This document shows, in pieces, positions 14,567-25,973 of a stretch of DNA of 64,000 nucleotides. The notes under the pieces are model-generated. The model did not search any database. It was not told the DNA's origin and saw nothing but the letters and a program-made list of their open reading frames with translations. Position 1 is the first letter of the stretch. Every line of letters begins with the position of its first letter. The position numbers and the translations under genes were made by a program. The stretch is from Erigeron canadensis (Eukaryota > Streptophyta > Magnoliopsida > Asterales > Asteraceae): the NCBI RefSeq assembly GCF_010389155.1, contig NC_057761.1, positions 24,512,210 to 24,576,209 on the forward strand, read 5' to 3'.

Positions 14567-16412
14567 TCTATCTATTATAATATAAAGTTGAAGGCTTAAT
14601 ATTTTTTAGCACTTCATTCATTAAGGTACTAAATGAGGTTAGTTAAGTACTTAATTATATATATAAAAAAGTATTAAGGATTAATAATCTATAATTTAAC
14701 CATTTTGATATTGGTAATTTGGTATTAGTATGACAATAATAGTACAAGTAAATGATTTAAGTCATTAACTATAACTTTTTGATATTCCTTATAATTCATC
14801 AGTCCAACCTAAAAGATTCCAATCGGTTTTATAAAAATAAACCCAGCCTCCACCCTTTCACTTACGTAATTGAAAAATACAAACAAATAATAATTATAAT
14901 GTTGATGCTCCTCATACTAACTCATTCAATTTCCCACTATTATTACTCAAAAATTTCTTCCAAAAATTATCATACCAGTTCTTTCAATCCATCTCTATAA
15001 GGTGAAGAACAGATACGGTTTATGACCATTACTTTTTGGTTATGACCATTTTTTTGATTTATTATAAATTGAAAAATGAATGAAAATTTTGGATTGAAAC
15101 TTCTCTGTTTCTATTTCATCTCTTCTTTTCTAATTTAGGTACTTAAAAATTGTGAGTTTTTTTTCTTTTTAATGTTTTTGTTGTGCCATATTATAAGGTT
15201 ACACTTTAAGAGTTTGATGAAATGCCTAGAAGAGTGGTTTCTGAATTCTTGGTATTATGTTAGTCATATTCTTTGATAATGATTTATATGCATTTGTATA
15301 TTTGTTTGTCTTTAACCGATATTCTTATTTCAGGGTATAGAGAGTGTTTGAGGATGTAAAAGCATTAACTTCAATTCAAGATGATAGATATTTAGAAACC
15401 ATCATCCACTCCTCTATATATCTCTCTTTTCACGTTATCCTTTTCATTACAAAACAAATTGGCACGAGGAATCTTATTGTCTTCAGTTATCGTTTAATTA
15501 GCTATAACTCTAATTTATTTATCTGATCGTGCAACAGGTTTCAACTCTAATCGAAGCTTTTGTTTCCCATTGAAAGGGATAAATAATTTAAAGGAAGAAA
15601 ATGATCAACCCGTGTTGGATATATATCATTGGTTGACTTCTAATGAAAATAATAATCAACACATTTTTAATATCCAGGTTTTCGTTTTTCAAATAAAGTA
15701 TAGGTTAAAGGTGGTAAATTAGGAAATTTTTTTGTTGAGTTTGGTCAATGGGTTGAAATGGGTTCATTTATATTTATTTTTTTGATATTTAGTCTAGAGG
15801 TTGTAAGATGGGCAAGTTGGTTCTATAGGTCAATGGATTTAAACGGTTGCATTATTACTTATGTTTTGCTTTGAGGCTGTAAAGTGTGTGAGTCGGGTCG
15901 GGTGGGCAATGAGTTGAATGTGTTTATATTGCTAACTGTTTAGGTTAGAGGCTGTAAAATGGGAGAGTTTGGGTCGTGTTGGGTAGTGAGTAAAAATGGG
16001 CCCGGACTGAGACACTACATAAGAAAATGCCCTTTTTTGTATTGTTCTTATAAGGGGGTACTGTAATTTAGTTGTGTGTTAGGATTGAATATAATTGTAT
16101 TTTATGATTTGATGATAATATTGACAAGTTTTCCAAGTTGGGATGCATTGACGATACTGAAAATCATAAGCGAATAAATCCACTGCTGTGATCATATTGG
16201 CACCAATAGTTTTAACAGTTCCAAGACAGCCCTTTTCTTTGACTACCTGGTAATTGTAGTTTGATTTTAAACCGTTTAGGGTGCGGTGGACTGAGTAAAT
16301 ATACCGTTCCAAGTTTTATATTTGTGTTTATAAGATGAAACCACGTTCGTTATTATAGCGTTTGACAAAAATATAAAATTCAAATCGTGCATCGCACGGG
16401 TCTTCACTCTAG
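14567..16412 (+). mobile_element. Non-autonomous Helitron, 1.85 kb
   Basis: It begins TCTATCTATTATAATATAAA after a host A and ends CTAG before a host T. A perfect hairpin CGTGC-ATC-GCACG sits at 16386-16398, ten bases before CTAG, the hallmark of a Helitron 3' end. The interior contains no Rep/helicase reading frame, so it must be mobilised in trans. Short frames at 14779-15000, 15344-15526 and 16079-16312 lie inside and match nothing I recognise; a captured gene fragment cannot be excluded. Confidence 0.8.
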
Positions 16413-16765
16413 TTTATATAAAAAAAATGTACACGAAAACCGTTGCATGGTTTTTAGGATATATATAATGAGGGTATTTTGGAATTAAAAATAATGCTAA
16501 ATGTCTGAATTTTATTTGGTTTATAAGGGGTATTAGATTAGATTTTAAAAAGACGAAACCAAACGAAAAATTATATTAGGAAAGGATAATGAGCGAAATC
16601 CATATAAAATACACTAGAAGTGTGTCTGCGCAATGTGACGGCAGTGGCAGTGGTGGCGGTGGCGACGACGGGTGACGCCAGTGACATCAACAGGTAAGAG
16701 ATGCGTTATTAATGTAAAAGCAACTGATTTAATCTAATAGTATAGTTATTTTAAATATAGATATT

Positions 16766-18205
16766 TGATGTATTATATTTTATATCATTTTCCACGTTAT
16801 TTTAGAACCAGTTATTCGTTATTTTTATAGTTTTATATCCAACTTTCGATGCTTTGAGGTTGTGTTAAGTGCTGTCAGGTTGGAAAATCATTAGACGGAT
16901 GAATTGGTTGATTTTGATGACATATGGAAGAAACGGGAGAAGGATTCGGTCGAAATCAAGTGAACGACGAAGAAAACGGATTCTAACGGGCGTTATATAA
17001 AGGATTTTGGATTTTACCTGTAGCGGGGCATTAAGCACATAACGGCCGTGAGGTTTGTGGAGGAATGTAACGGGCGTTACATAAGTAACGGCCGTTACGC
17101 GGGTAGAAGACATGTAACGGGCGTAATACTCTTAACGGGCGTACACGCGGATAGGGTTCTGCATTATGGACGAATCTTTTACCTAATTTTCTTTAGTTTC
17201 TCATAGTTTTTAGCCTCTTGGAGCAAACAAGGTATTAGGGTTTTACATCTTTTCAGCTTTGGATCGTAATCATCATTGCTACCGGATTATCTTCAATCGT
17301 TTGATATAATATGATTTCTTCTCTATTCGTTTGTTCTTGTCTTTTAATTATGAGTAGCTAATTCTCTTGCACCCACTTGGGTAGTAAGCATGTCATAGGG
17401 TCGATTTAATGTTGCTTGCAAGTGTTGAACATGATTTTTATGTTTAATCGAAGATCCACATTTATTTGGGTTTAAATATTGTTTTCATCTTTTATATTAA
17501 TTGATTGATAATTGTAATTAGAAGTTCGGGAGAAATCTATGTCATTGTCAATTGGTTTATGAAACGGTTGATCGGTCTTTAATTAACTTAAAGCCGTTGG
17601 AGTTCAGGAGAAACTAACGATAAAGATTTTAAACAATTAAATCCATTTTGAGTGTGTAAACGCTTATGATAGAGGGATCTGATTAGGCGAATAAGCAGTT
17701 CGGGAGAAAGCTTTTAAAGATTAAATCATAAAATCAACCTAGGTTCTTAATGTTTAACTGTTTTGAGTAGAAATTAAGTGCGGGAGCAATAATTATATTT
17801 CGAGCAGTTAAAGTTTCAAATATAACGGGAGTTCATCTTGTCTACCTTTTAAGTTGTTCAACAAATGCAAGTAATATTTAGACCCGATGATTGGCATGTG
17901 AGCTGATCCAAGTAAGTGTTCCTTTTTAAATCTCTGTTAAGATTCAACAAAATTCTATTTGCGATTAATCCTATGGGATTACTAACCTTTTCCTACTAAC
18001 TATTTACAAAGTGGCAATTCGCCCACAAAACCCCCTTTCATTTGAATCGCTTTATTGTTAACAATTGCTTAATAGTCCTTGTGTTCGACCTCGGTTTACC
18101 AAGTCAACTATACTGCATACGAACGGGTCTACTGCCCGCAAGTGTGTAGTAGTCAATAGCTAAGTATTTCGTGTTTATAAAAATAAGACTAGAAAATACA
18201 CATCA
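16766..18205 (+). mobile_element. Solo LTR, 1,440 bp, with 5-bp target duplication
   Basis: The element starts TGATGT and ends ACATCA, a perfect 6-bp terminal inversion with canonical TG...CA ends. It is flanked by the direct repeat ATATT at 16761-16765 and 18206-18210. No gag or pol sequence is present, so this is a solo LTR left by LTR-LTR recombination. The last 250 bp hold a GC-richer block (GTGTTCGACCTCGG, then GAACGGGTCTACTGCCCGC) that also occurs in altered form in the LTRs at 24428-25973 and 39862-40715. The style is that of a Ty3/gypsy LTR, but the lineage cannot be fixed without internal domains. Confidence 0.88.
16984..17145. promoter_or_regulatory. Cluster of AACGG-core motifs in the LTR upstream region
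   Basis: Within about 160 bp the LTR has repeated TAACGGGCGTTA or AACGGCCGTTA units, near 16985, 17040, 17068, 17088, 17116 and 17133. AACGG is the core of the mitosis-specific activator (MSA) element bound by plant MYB3R proteins, and AACGGCCGTT is a palindrome carrying two cores. A regulatory role is inference. Confidence 0.4.
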
Positions 18206-18360
18206 ATATTTTAGGGGTATTTTAGTCTATTTAAGTATGTAATATATATAAGATCTAAATAAAGAAGGAGCGATATAGTCTTTTTAAGTTCTTAATTACT
18301 TATAATAAATGGTTTACTTGCATTATAAGGTATTATAGACATAGATATGTCTAATGATAG

Positions 18361-18651
18361 ACTACCACGTTACCCGCACAATGCAGCAGTAGTCGTGGTG
18401 GTGATGGTGTGGTGGCGAGAGTGACTATTGGTGGTAGAGGCGGCGTCGAGTACTGAAGATAATTGATGCTAAGTAATTCTTGTAACGGGTTGATGAAGAT
18501 ATTTTAAAGGATAAATGATTGATAGTGTAATTTAATAATTAAAGTTAAGGTTGTAATGTGTGTGAAAATATTTTAAGGGATACAAAATAAAAATATTTCA
18601 TATTTTTCAACACTTCCAAAAATAACGTGCTATTCTTTTTATAATATAGTA
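18361..18651 (-). mobile_element. Degenerate Helitron
   Basis: The right side, read on the minus strand, is ACTATATTATAAAAAGAATA, close to the usual TCTATATTATAA start but lacking the leading TC. The left side has the typical G-rich interior and a GC-rich CCCGCACAATGCAGCAG segment ahead of a damaged CTAG (CTACC on the plus strand). Boundaries are approximate. Confidence 0.4.
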
Positions 18652-19926
18652 CAAAAGTATAAATTTAAAAGTTTGTCATGTGAAATAATAATGCTAAAAA
18701 AAATAAAACCAAGTTTGTCATATCAAATATATATATTTAAAAAAATATGAATCAAATTTAAAGTAGGCACAAAATATCAAATCCAAAACAAACCCGTATT
18801 TAAAAGTTTGTATTTGGGTCCTATAGAATTAAAAAATAAAAATCCTAAAGGTTAAAAATGTTGGTCCACCTTAAATCTAGAAAAAGACCGTTATGATACT
18901 CTTATGAATTTGCATGTTACAATTCGCATACGTTTTTCTTAACTATCTAATCAACCCGGGTTAACTCATAGACGATTTGCAAATAATCCGAATGATATCC
19001 GGTAATTTAAAATATGTTGTAATATTAAAATGTCTAATAACAACATTAGATAAGTTGAAAAGTTGTGATACATTATTATGCAAAAAACAAAACTAAACGT
19101 AAACAAAAGTTGTGTAGTTGTGGACACACGTTAAAAAACATTCGGTTGGCAAAAAAAAACACCAAAGTTTTTTACCTATTATAACGAAAACATAAGGTGA
19201 TTAAAATCTTACACAATGATATGGACATTTAATAGAGATCTTCAAATCTATATTAATGATACATATTTAAATAAAAAATATTTTGAATTTTAAATAAAAA
19301 GAATATGATGATGTCATAATTAGATTAAAAGAATGTATGGTAATACAATTTTTGAAAAATCTATAATATAATACAGATATGTTTTAATAGTGATACAATA
19401 ATACTATTCACTTAGGTTTCTACTAATAAAGAGTATGATATGATGTGTTAGGTTCAAATGAACCGATATAATCATAGTATATATGGGGTTTGTAATTATA
19501 AATAATACGATTTTTTTTAATTTTACATGAGACGATGATTATCTACCAATATATAACATGAACAAATTAAATTTAATATGTTAAAAACTGAAAGCAAAAT
19601 GAGTTTATCAGGCTAATAGGAGTGAAGGGTTCTAAGAACCCCCTTTTATCTTTAAAACATGTCATGTGCAGTTCCTTGCAAAATGGGGGGTTCCCTACCT
19701 CCCTTGTTCCTTATTTTTTTTTAAAAAATTTATTTGTTTAATTATTTTTATTTTCATTTTAACCCTTCTAGTTTCTTAACTTTTTTTTTATACCTTTAAC
19801 ATTTATATAAAACTAACACATACAAACTTAATAAAAGTTACCACATAGTTCCATTACATTAAACCATAAAAATAGTTCATAAATCACCTAAAAACTACTT
19901 AAACAACTAAAATTGCTTAAAAGCAC
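18652..19926. other. Intergenic, AT-rich
   Basis: No gene, RNA or bounded element was recognised. The segment GGAGTGAAGGGTTCTAAGAA near 19620 may mark the outer end of the Harbinger-related element whose gene fragments follow. Confidence 0.5.
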
Positions 19927-20712
19927 TTAACACATAGAAATACTAAAAATAATTGCACGAATCTTTGCATTTACTGCCTCGATAGTGACTCTATCGGCTT
20001 TTGAGACCTGGGATGTGTCAATTGCCAACGTATGAATATCTCTTTGAAGCGACTTATCCCCCTCAATCTCCATCTTCTTCTTCTCGAGCTCCATTCGTTG
20101 CCTGTTCATATTCAACCTTTGTGTGCCAATGTCCATCAACCCCTCCAACCTATCCCCCAACCTCTCAAAGTCTTCCGAAGTTGCAGCCATACCCGATGAA
20201 CTCAATGAACCCGTCCGGGGGGCCCTTTTGGCCGCATCTCTACCAATCGGGCGTATATAACGAGTCTCCCTAGTGTCACCCTCTCCCTCCGCCTCATTAA
20301 GGTCAATGTGAATCCTCGCCTCTGACCCCACACTCTGTGCACCCTCTGAACCCGATGTCGTCTTCAATCTTTTTGAGCTCGGCTCACCACGGGTAGTCTT
20401 AGGATCCCAAGTAAGAATCACATTAAACTTCGAACTATGCCTAAGCACCTCTCACTCCCTAAGAAAGCTAAAATTACCACACTCCTGCAATGCACGACTT
20501 TGTTTATCCGCGTCGTTTTCCCCACTATTATGGCTAAGCCGAGTGTACACACTATGAAATCCTTGAATAGCCGTTTTCATCTTCTGAAACTTCCCACTGA
20601 GCGAATCTGCGTCACGGTATGGCTCTCTACCCATGACGGTATGGAAAATTTGCCTAATTTTTTTCCAATACACTTTCTGCTTTTGAAAATTACCTACACA
20701 AAAACACAACAA
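19927..20712 (-). pseudogene. C-terminal half of a Harbinger-associated Myb/SANT-like gene
   Basis: The minus strand reads through from about 20,703 (VGNFQKQKVYWKKI, then VMGREPYRDADS, RLSHNSGENDADK) to ARIHIDLNEAEGEG, RPIGRDAAKRAP and a coiled-coil tail (ERLGDRLEGLMDIGTQRLNM). One in-frame TGA at 20452-20454 interrupts it, most simply a Trp codon mutated to stop. This pattern is typical of the high-copy plant proteins often labelled glutathione S-transferase T3-like, which are really Myb/SANT-like DNA-binding partners (ORF1) of PIF/Harbinger transposases. The N-terminal half lies at 25973-26526 on the same strand, ending almost exactly where this half begins, so both derive from one gene split by later insertions. 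Confidence 0.8.
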
Positions 20713-21107
20713 CTATATAATCCAATACACAGCTATATATATACAAACTACGCAACTATATATATACAAACTACGCAACTATATTTAATCCGATCAATTT
20801 ATAACCTATAAATCAACTATAACATATAATCAATTTATAACATGTAAATCAACTATAACTTATATGGCTGAAAATAATATACAATTTATAAATCAATTTA
20901 TAACCTATATCTCAATTATACAATTTTCATTCAATTTTCATTCAGCTATACTATATCCATATATATATATTTGACCGGATATTATACCACAATCTCAACA
21001 CCAACACTATACTATAACCTATAAATCTCAACACCAAAACTTAAAGTATATATATTTAGTGCGAAAATATATAAAACTACTTATAATAAACCGAAAATCT
21101 ATAAATA

Positions 21108-21519
21108 CTAGTCTTGTACCCGCGTGATGCGGCGGAGCATAGGAAAAACGCTGGTTAAGTAGCAGTACCCGCGCAATTACCGGATCACCGTACCTATGGC
21201 TGTGGGTGTTTTAGATGGTGGAGATGGCGACAATTTTGGGGGGCGGTGGCTAGTGTGTTTTAGAGGGAGGCGATTCTGAGGGGATGTATGTGTGTGTTTT
21301 GTTCTTGGGGGATGTATGAGTGTTTTTTTTGGTATAATATGTGAGCAGCTTTAGGGAAACGGAATGAAGACAAATTGGGCGTAAGGTTTTCTTAAGGGTA
21401 TTTTTGATATTTCAGGATTAGAGTGTTTGGTGGTAGTATAAATTAAAAAGGTAAAATAGAGAATTTAAAGGTAGAGTGTTGAATTTGGAGGGGTAGTTTG
21501 TTTACATAAGGAGTATAGA
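21108..21519 (-). mobile_element. Non-autonomous Helitron, 412 bp
   Basis: On the minus strand it begins TCTATACTCCTTATGTAAAC after a host A and ends CTAG before a host T. A CCGC-loop-GCGG hairpin (CCGCGTGATGCGG) lies about 8 bp from the 3' end. It is one of the nested insertions separating the halves of the Myb/SANT-like gene. Confidence 0.75.
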
Positions 21520-22042
21520 TTTGTTTCCATGTTTGACAATTATATATCTATATATAAAGCCCGCCATTCATTCATTATGCAAAACCCAACTTTAAAAACC
21601 AACTTTCTCCAAAAACCATTACATTTAACGACATATATTTAATCACCAGCGAATCGCATTATTCAACGTAAAGTTTTTAAAAACAGTACCGTGATTGTAC
21701 GTTTGAAGTCAGGTGTTTTACGGTAACATATAGTAACCAATTTTGGTATCACCACATTAAGCCAACTAATATTGAGTATCAACTAATATTTAGTAGGTCG
21801 CCATTTTCACATTCTCACATATTGAACGCCTAGTACAAATGAATTTTATTACATATGGAAATACAAAGCAAGCGTCAATAACAACATTGAAAACAACCTA
21901 GATCACACTCAAACACTTCAAGAAATGAGAAGTAAATGCAACTTCCAAGAACTAAATACTAAGTGTTGGACTCGAATGTATCAAAAACAACAATGTATCA
22001 TTTTAACACGTTAAAATGCAATGTAAAAAACTCCAACGGAGG

Positions 22043-22053
22043 TATATAAATAG
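22043..22053 (+). promoter_or_regulatory. TATA-box consensus before a small ORF
   Basis: TATATAAATAG is a near-ideal plant TATA box, about 47 nt upstream of an ATG at 22090. It may be the promoter of the small ORF that follows or of a captured or transposon transcript. Confidence 0.45.
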
Positions 22054-22089
22054 AGAAGACATAGACTGACTTCACACTTTAGGAGCTTC

Positions 22090-22227
22090 ATGGCTGCTCG
22101 TGTTATCTTCTACATTACTGCTCATGTGTTAGTCGTTCTGCTGTTGTACATGACACATTGGGTAGGCCGTCTAGACAATAATAGAATAGAACTAAGTGTA
22201 CCTATTGAATGCAAATTCAGGAATTAA
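22090..22227 (+). CDS. Possible small membrane peptide, 45 residues
   Basis: The frame starts MAARVIFYITAHVLVVLLLY and ends CKFRN before TAA. Residues 5-21 are strongly hydrophobic, so a single membrane segment or signal anchor is plausible. It follows a good TATA box at the right distance. No family is recognised, and an ORF of this length can arise by chance. It is surrounded by transposons, so it may belong to a captured fragment. Confidence 0.25.
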   Translation: MAARVIFYITAHVLVVLLLYMTHWVGRLDNNRIELSVPIECKFRN

Positions 22228-22469
22228 GAATCAGATGATGCAAGTAAAAATACCAAACATTTACTTTTGGTGTTGCAAGCAAGAAATCTGGATGCGAGTC
22301 TAAAATACAAATTTGATCACAATGACTAAAGGCTGCAACTTTAAGCATTTACGTATAGTCAATGAATTTTGGACTATGGTTTACGTGCAGTAACGGATTG
22401 AAATGGGTAGACAATCTAAACTCGAAAATGGCCACAACACATTGCAAATTCTAGAAAGCGCAAAAACAT

Positions 22470-22778
22470 TTGCTACTTATAAACATAAAAACTGGTAGGA
22501 GGTTGAGGAGAATGGGGGTTAAATTGATAGCAGTAACACCGGAAGGCTGGTTTGTAGCATCTGCATTGGCTGAATGGACAGCCATATTGGGGGATGGAGC
22601 AAAAAGGAAAGAGAAGTTAGAGATTGTGTATCAAAAGGTCTCATCTATGACCTGTATTACTCGGGAGGCAGGAGAATTAGGGGCCACATTTGCTACATGT
22701 GATTCAGCAACTCCAATTGAATTGTTGGTAGAAGGGGTGTCATCACCTGTTTCGAACATGGTTGGAGGAACAACCTAA
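22470..22778 (+). CDS. Hypothetical 102-residue ORF
   Basis: An open frame with balanced amino-acid composition (RRMGVKLIAVTPEGWFVASA, then GDGAKRKEKLEIVYQKVSS), unlike the low-complexity chance frames around it. I do not recognise the family, and see no intron signals or promoter of its own. It lies within the nested transposon region and could be a captured or decayed gene piece. Confidence 0.3.
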   Translation: MLLINIKTGRRLRRMGVKLIAVTPEGWFVASALAEWTAILGDGAKRKEKLEIVYQKVSSMTCITREAGELGATFATCDSATPIELLVEGVSSPVSNMVGGTT

Positions 22779-23037
22779 ACAAAAGTTAGATTTAAGAGAA
22801 GGAATTATCGGGCCATATAGGGTAGGTTGATGTGTTTAAGGAATATGGATAAATTATATAAGGGTGACTTTTACTTACATAGGTATTCAAATAAAGGTAA
22901 ACACTATTAAGTTATGTCAAACCTAATTAAAACAATTTACCAAAAGTATTGATATAAATATGTTTACCAAAAATAACTTATGTCAAACAGAAACTTAGCA
23001 ATTTACCAAAAAAAAAAATCATCAAGATCAATCACAA

Positions 23038-23273
23038 AAAAGTAACTCCCAATGTCGTCTTCCACAGGTTTTGGATCCCAATACTGTCTTAGACGGTGTA
23101 TGGGGAGGTTGAGATGTAGACAGCCTTACCCCTACCAAAGGTAGAGAGGCTGCTTCCATGTTCTACCATAGGTAGAAAAGGCCCTCCAACCTTGCTAGGC
23201 ATGAGGATCGAACCCTTGACCTCTGTCTCCAGAGGCAAGGTCTCCAACCACTGATCCAACCCAGCTAGTTGTT
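23038..23273 (-). mobile_element. tRNA-derived SINE with 17-bp target duplication
   Basis: The direct repeat ATCAAGATCAATCACAA occurs at 23021-23037 and 23274-23290. Read on the minus strand, the element opens with a tRNA-like head: an A-box-like TGGATCAGTGG, then the Pol III B box GGGTTCGATCC. A body with GCAGCCTCTCTACCTTTGG and a 3' end rich in T and A follow. The body resembles the AU-type plant SINE group (AGAGGCTG...TTACCCCTACC on the plus strand). It is the best-preserved member of the family also seen at 8506-8649. Confidence 0.88.
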
Positions 23274-23290
23274 ATCAAGATCAATCACAA

Positions 23291-24427
23291 TGAAACATCA
23301 ATTCTAGCCTCATGCAAACTATAAAAGGTACAATATATGACGGGGTAGAATCAAAAATTAAATGACAATTATGCAAACTATAAAAGGTACAATAATAATA
23401 ATAATCAAAGAATTATAATTCGAACCTAAATTGGCCAAAAAGAAAACCAATTTCAGATGTATGATGGAAACCTACATCCAAAAAACCAACTTGAATGAAA
23501 CATGTTTTAAACCCCAAATCTAAAAAAAATAAAATAAAAAATTTGATTCCTCATCATCATTGTGAGCACCCAATTTCAACACCCCGAAGACATTTTTAAC
23601 AAAATCATGATTATACAATTATAAATTGATACAAACATAAAATAAATTGAAATACATTAGATCTAAAATAATAATAACTGAAATTGAAATAATATGTATT
23701 GTAAGCAACCAATTTAATCGAAATATATGGCGAGCAACCAATATAAAGATCGTAATATGATATATGTAAAATAAATTGAAACATATATGTTTTGTGCAAC
23801 CAATTCAATTCAGAAATTTTAAAAAAATGTAAAAAAATTGTAATTCTCACTGATGTATAATATAAAGAAAAAAAATATTGTTGATAAAGGTACAATGAAT
23901 GAATAATGATTAGAGAATATAAAATGGTACACTAATAATCAATCCATTATGAATCTAACCTGATTAAAAAAATAAAAAACCAAATTGATATTTATGACGG
24001 TAGTGATTCAAATCTGCAATAAAGATAGCGGTGATGGACGGAGGTGATGTATGAGCGACGGAGCTGGATGGCAATGGTGACAGATGGCTGTTGTTCACAG
24101 AGCGGTGATGGTGATGGATTCATGGGATAGGTCGTGCGGGACAGAGGAAGAGGCGTTGATGTAGAGCGACAGAGGAGATGTGTGATTTTATAAATATTTC
24201 AAAATGGTAGTTACGGTAATTCAGGGCTATGGTAGTATAAATTTGAAGGTTAAATTTGGTATTTCAAAGGTAGACATGCTGAGAAAAAAATGGTCAGTTT
24301 ATGTATTTATGGAGCATAGATATATATATATATATATATGTAAAAACAGAAAATATACTTACAATTATAAAAAAAAACAGAATTTTTAAAAAAAAATAGT
24401 AATACCCGTTGCGGGATCTTCGGTTAC
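23291..24427. other. Transposon-derived intergenic sequence
   Basis: AT-rich sequence without a convincing gene. Around 24200-24319 it reads GGTAGTATAAATTTGAAGG...GGAGCATAGA, matching the 5'-end style of the minus-strand Helitron at 21108-21519, so a Helitron 5' end probably lies at 24319. A hairpin-like CCCGTTGCGGG at about 24404 suggests another Helitron 3' end cut by the LTR that begins at 24428. Confidence 0.35.
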
Positions 24428-25973
24428 TGATAACGCTCAAATTATACATATTTATTTGAGTGTTTCCGTGCAATTTAACGTATAAATATGACTCATTTGA
24501 ATGTAAATTAATGTATTTTAGTTACTTATTACTTGCATAACTGTTTTTGTAGGTTGCATTGGAAATTAATGGGAAAATGCACTAAAAAAACAATAAAAAT
24601 GTTGTTGAACTGTTTTGGCCATAAAATATTCATTTGGACTCCGATTGAAACGATTCAACTTTCTACAGATTTAGAAGATTATTATTTACAAGTTTCATGT
24701 TGATCACTTTCGATGAATTAGCCACCATGATCACGTTTTAGAAGTTTGAAGCATAAAGATAAAACATGAAAGCGACATTATTCACCTCGACCCCATCTAT
24801 TAAATATTTGCAGCCAATGAATTGAAGATTTCTTTTGAATTGGCACGTTTATGATATTATTTTGGCTCAGTAGTTTCCTATTCATGTACTATGGTTGCAG
24901 CCTATGTCCCTGCAATAATGATCGTAATTGACACTTTTGGCTATAAATGAGGATTGCAGGAGATCAATTGAGGTGTGCCTCCTTGTGAGAGCCACCGTCT
25001 CACAGATTTCTCCAAAGTTACTAGCACTTATTCAATTCTCAAAATATTTAGTCTTAGTTTTTAAATAAAATCATTTAGTTTGTAAGTTACTTTTGTCAAT
25101 CACAAAACTCTCTGTTACATTTTCCGTTCACTGCTCATATAAAAAGTTCTAGTTACCATCATTTGAAACTCTTGTTTGAATCTTATATTGAAACTTTGTT
25201 CAACTTTGGTCTCAATTTGCATAAAATCTGTACGTTGAAATTTCGTTTTAAAAGTCGTTACCGGTCACCGTAGTAGCTAGTTTGAGTGAGACGAAGTAGC
25301 TCCATTGATGCAAACTCATTTAATGTTCTTGACTTTGAAGTCAACCTTTAGTTAAAAGTAACGTTACATGCACTCCCTTGCTTTTCCAATTTGCAAATTT
25401 CAAGTTCTTACATTTGTGAGGTTCAAGTCTTATTACCGTTGGAGGTTAAGTTTTCATATTGTTACTTTAATCGTTTAAGGTTAGTCATTTCCACTTATTA
25501 GTTTAATAATCGGATAGTGACAGTCTGATTATAAACTGGGGATTGAAAACATTTTCTGGTTTTAAGGATCAACCAAACTCTTTTCGTGAAAAATAGTTTA
25601 AAAAAAACTATTTTTAGGCTGTAACGACCTTAAAATTTATCTTTTGCTCCTCTTACGCCAAAATTTACTTTTAAGTCATTTAAAAGCTTTCAAAAAGATC
25701 ACTTGTAGTTTATTAAGCAACGTGACAACTCGGTCACAACCCCCCAATTTTGCACTTTCTTTTTAGACTAGATTTAATATTGTTATTAACTACTAAACTT
25801 ATTCCCTTGGACGTTCCTGGACTTACTACTAGCTATACTATACGCGACGGGGTACACTGCCGTGTGTGTAATATAATTATTAGTATATCCTTGTTTTATA
25901 AATTTAAAACTTGGGTGATTTTTACGAGCAAAACGATTTAATAAAATATGCACTAAAATACACGCATCCCCAT
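24428..25973 (+). mobile_element. LTR (probable solo), 1.55 kb
   Basis: It starts TGATAACGCTCAAATTATAC and ends in AAAATACACGCATC, comparable with the ends of the LTRs at 16766-18205 (ATACACATCA) and 39862 (ACGCATCA on its sense strand). The segment AACGTGACAACTCGGTCACA near its 3' end is shared with 1260-1400. The last base pairs seem lost, and no target duplication was found, so the right boundary is approximate. No gag or pol is present. It directly abuts the broken Myb/SANT-like gene and probably truncated it. Confidence 0.6.

Larger units (their letters stand above)
16614..18253 (-). mobile_element. Helitron interrupted by a solo LTR
   Basis: On the minus strand a TC start at 18253 (TCTTATATATATTACATAC, after host A) pairs with a CTAG end at 16614-16617 before a host T. 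The subterminal GC-rich segment TCTGCGCAATGTGACGG (plus strand) sits where the hairpin is expected but forms a weak stem. The 1,440-bp solo LTR at 16766-18205 lies inside, leaving about 200 bp of Helitron. Termini are convincing in form but short. Confidence 0.45.

Noticed and set aside
20001..20273. 90-residue plus-strand frame rich in Pro and Ser
   Set aside because: It is the reverse of the acidic, Leu-rich coiled-coil tail of the Myb/SANT-like pseudogene, which matches a known pattern on the minus strand.
23265..23270. CTAGT as a Helitron end
   Set aside because: It falls in the 5' end of a SINE with its own target duplication and lacks a preceding hairpin.
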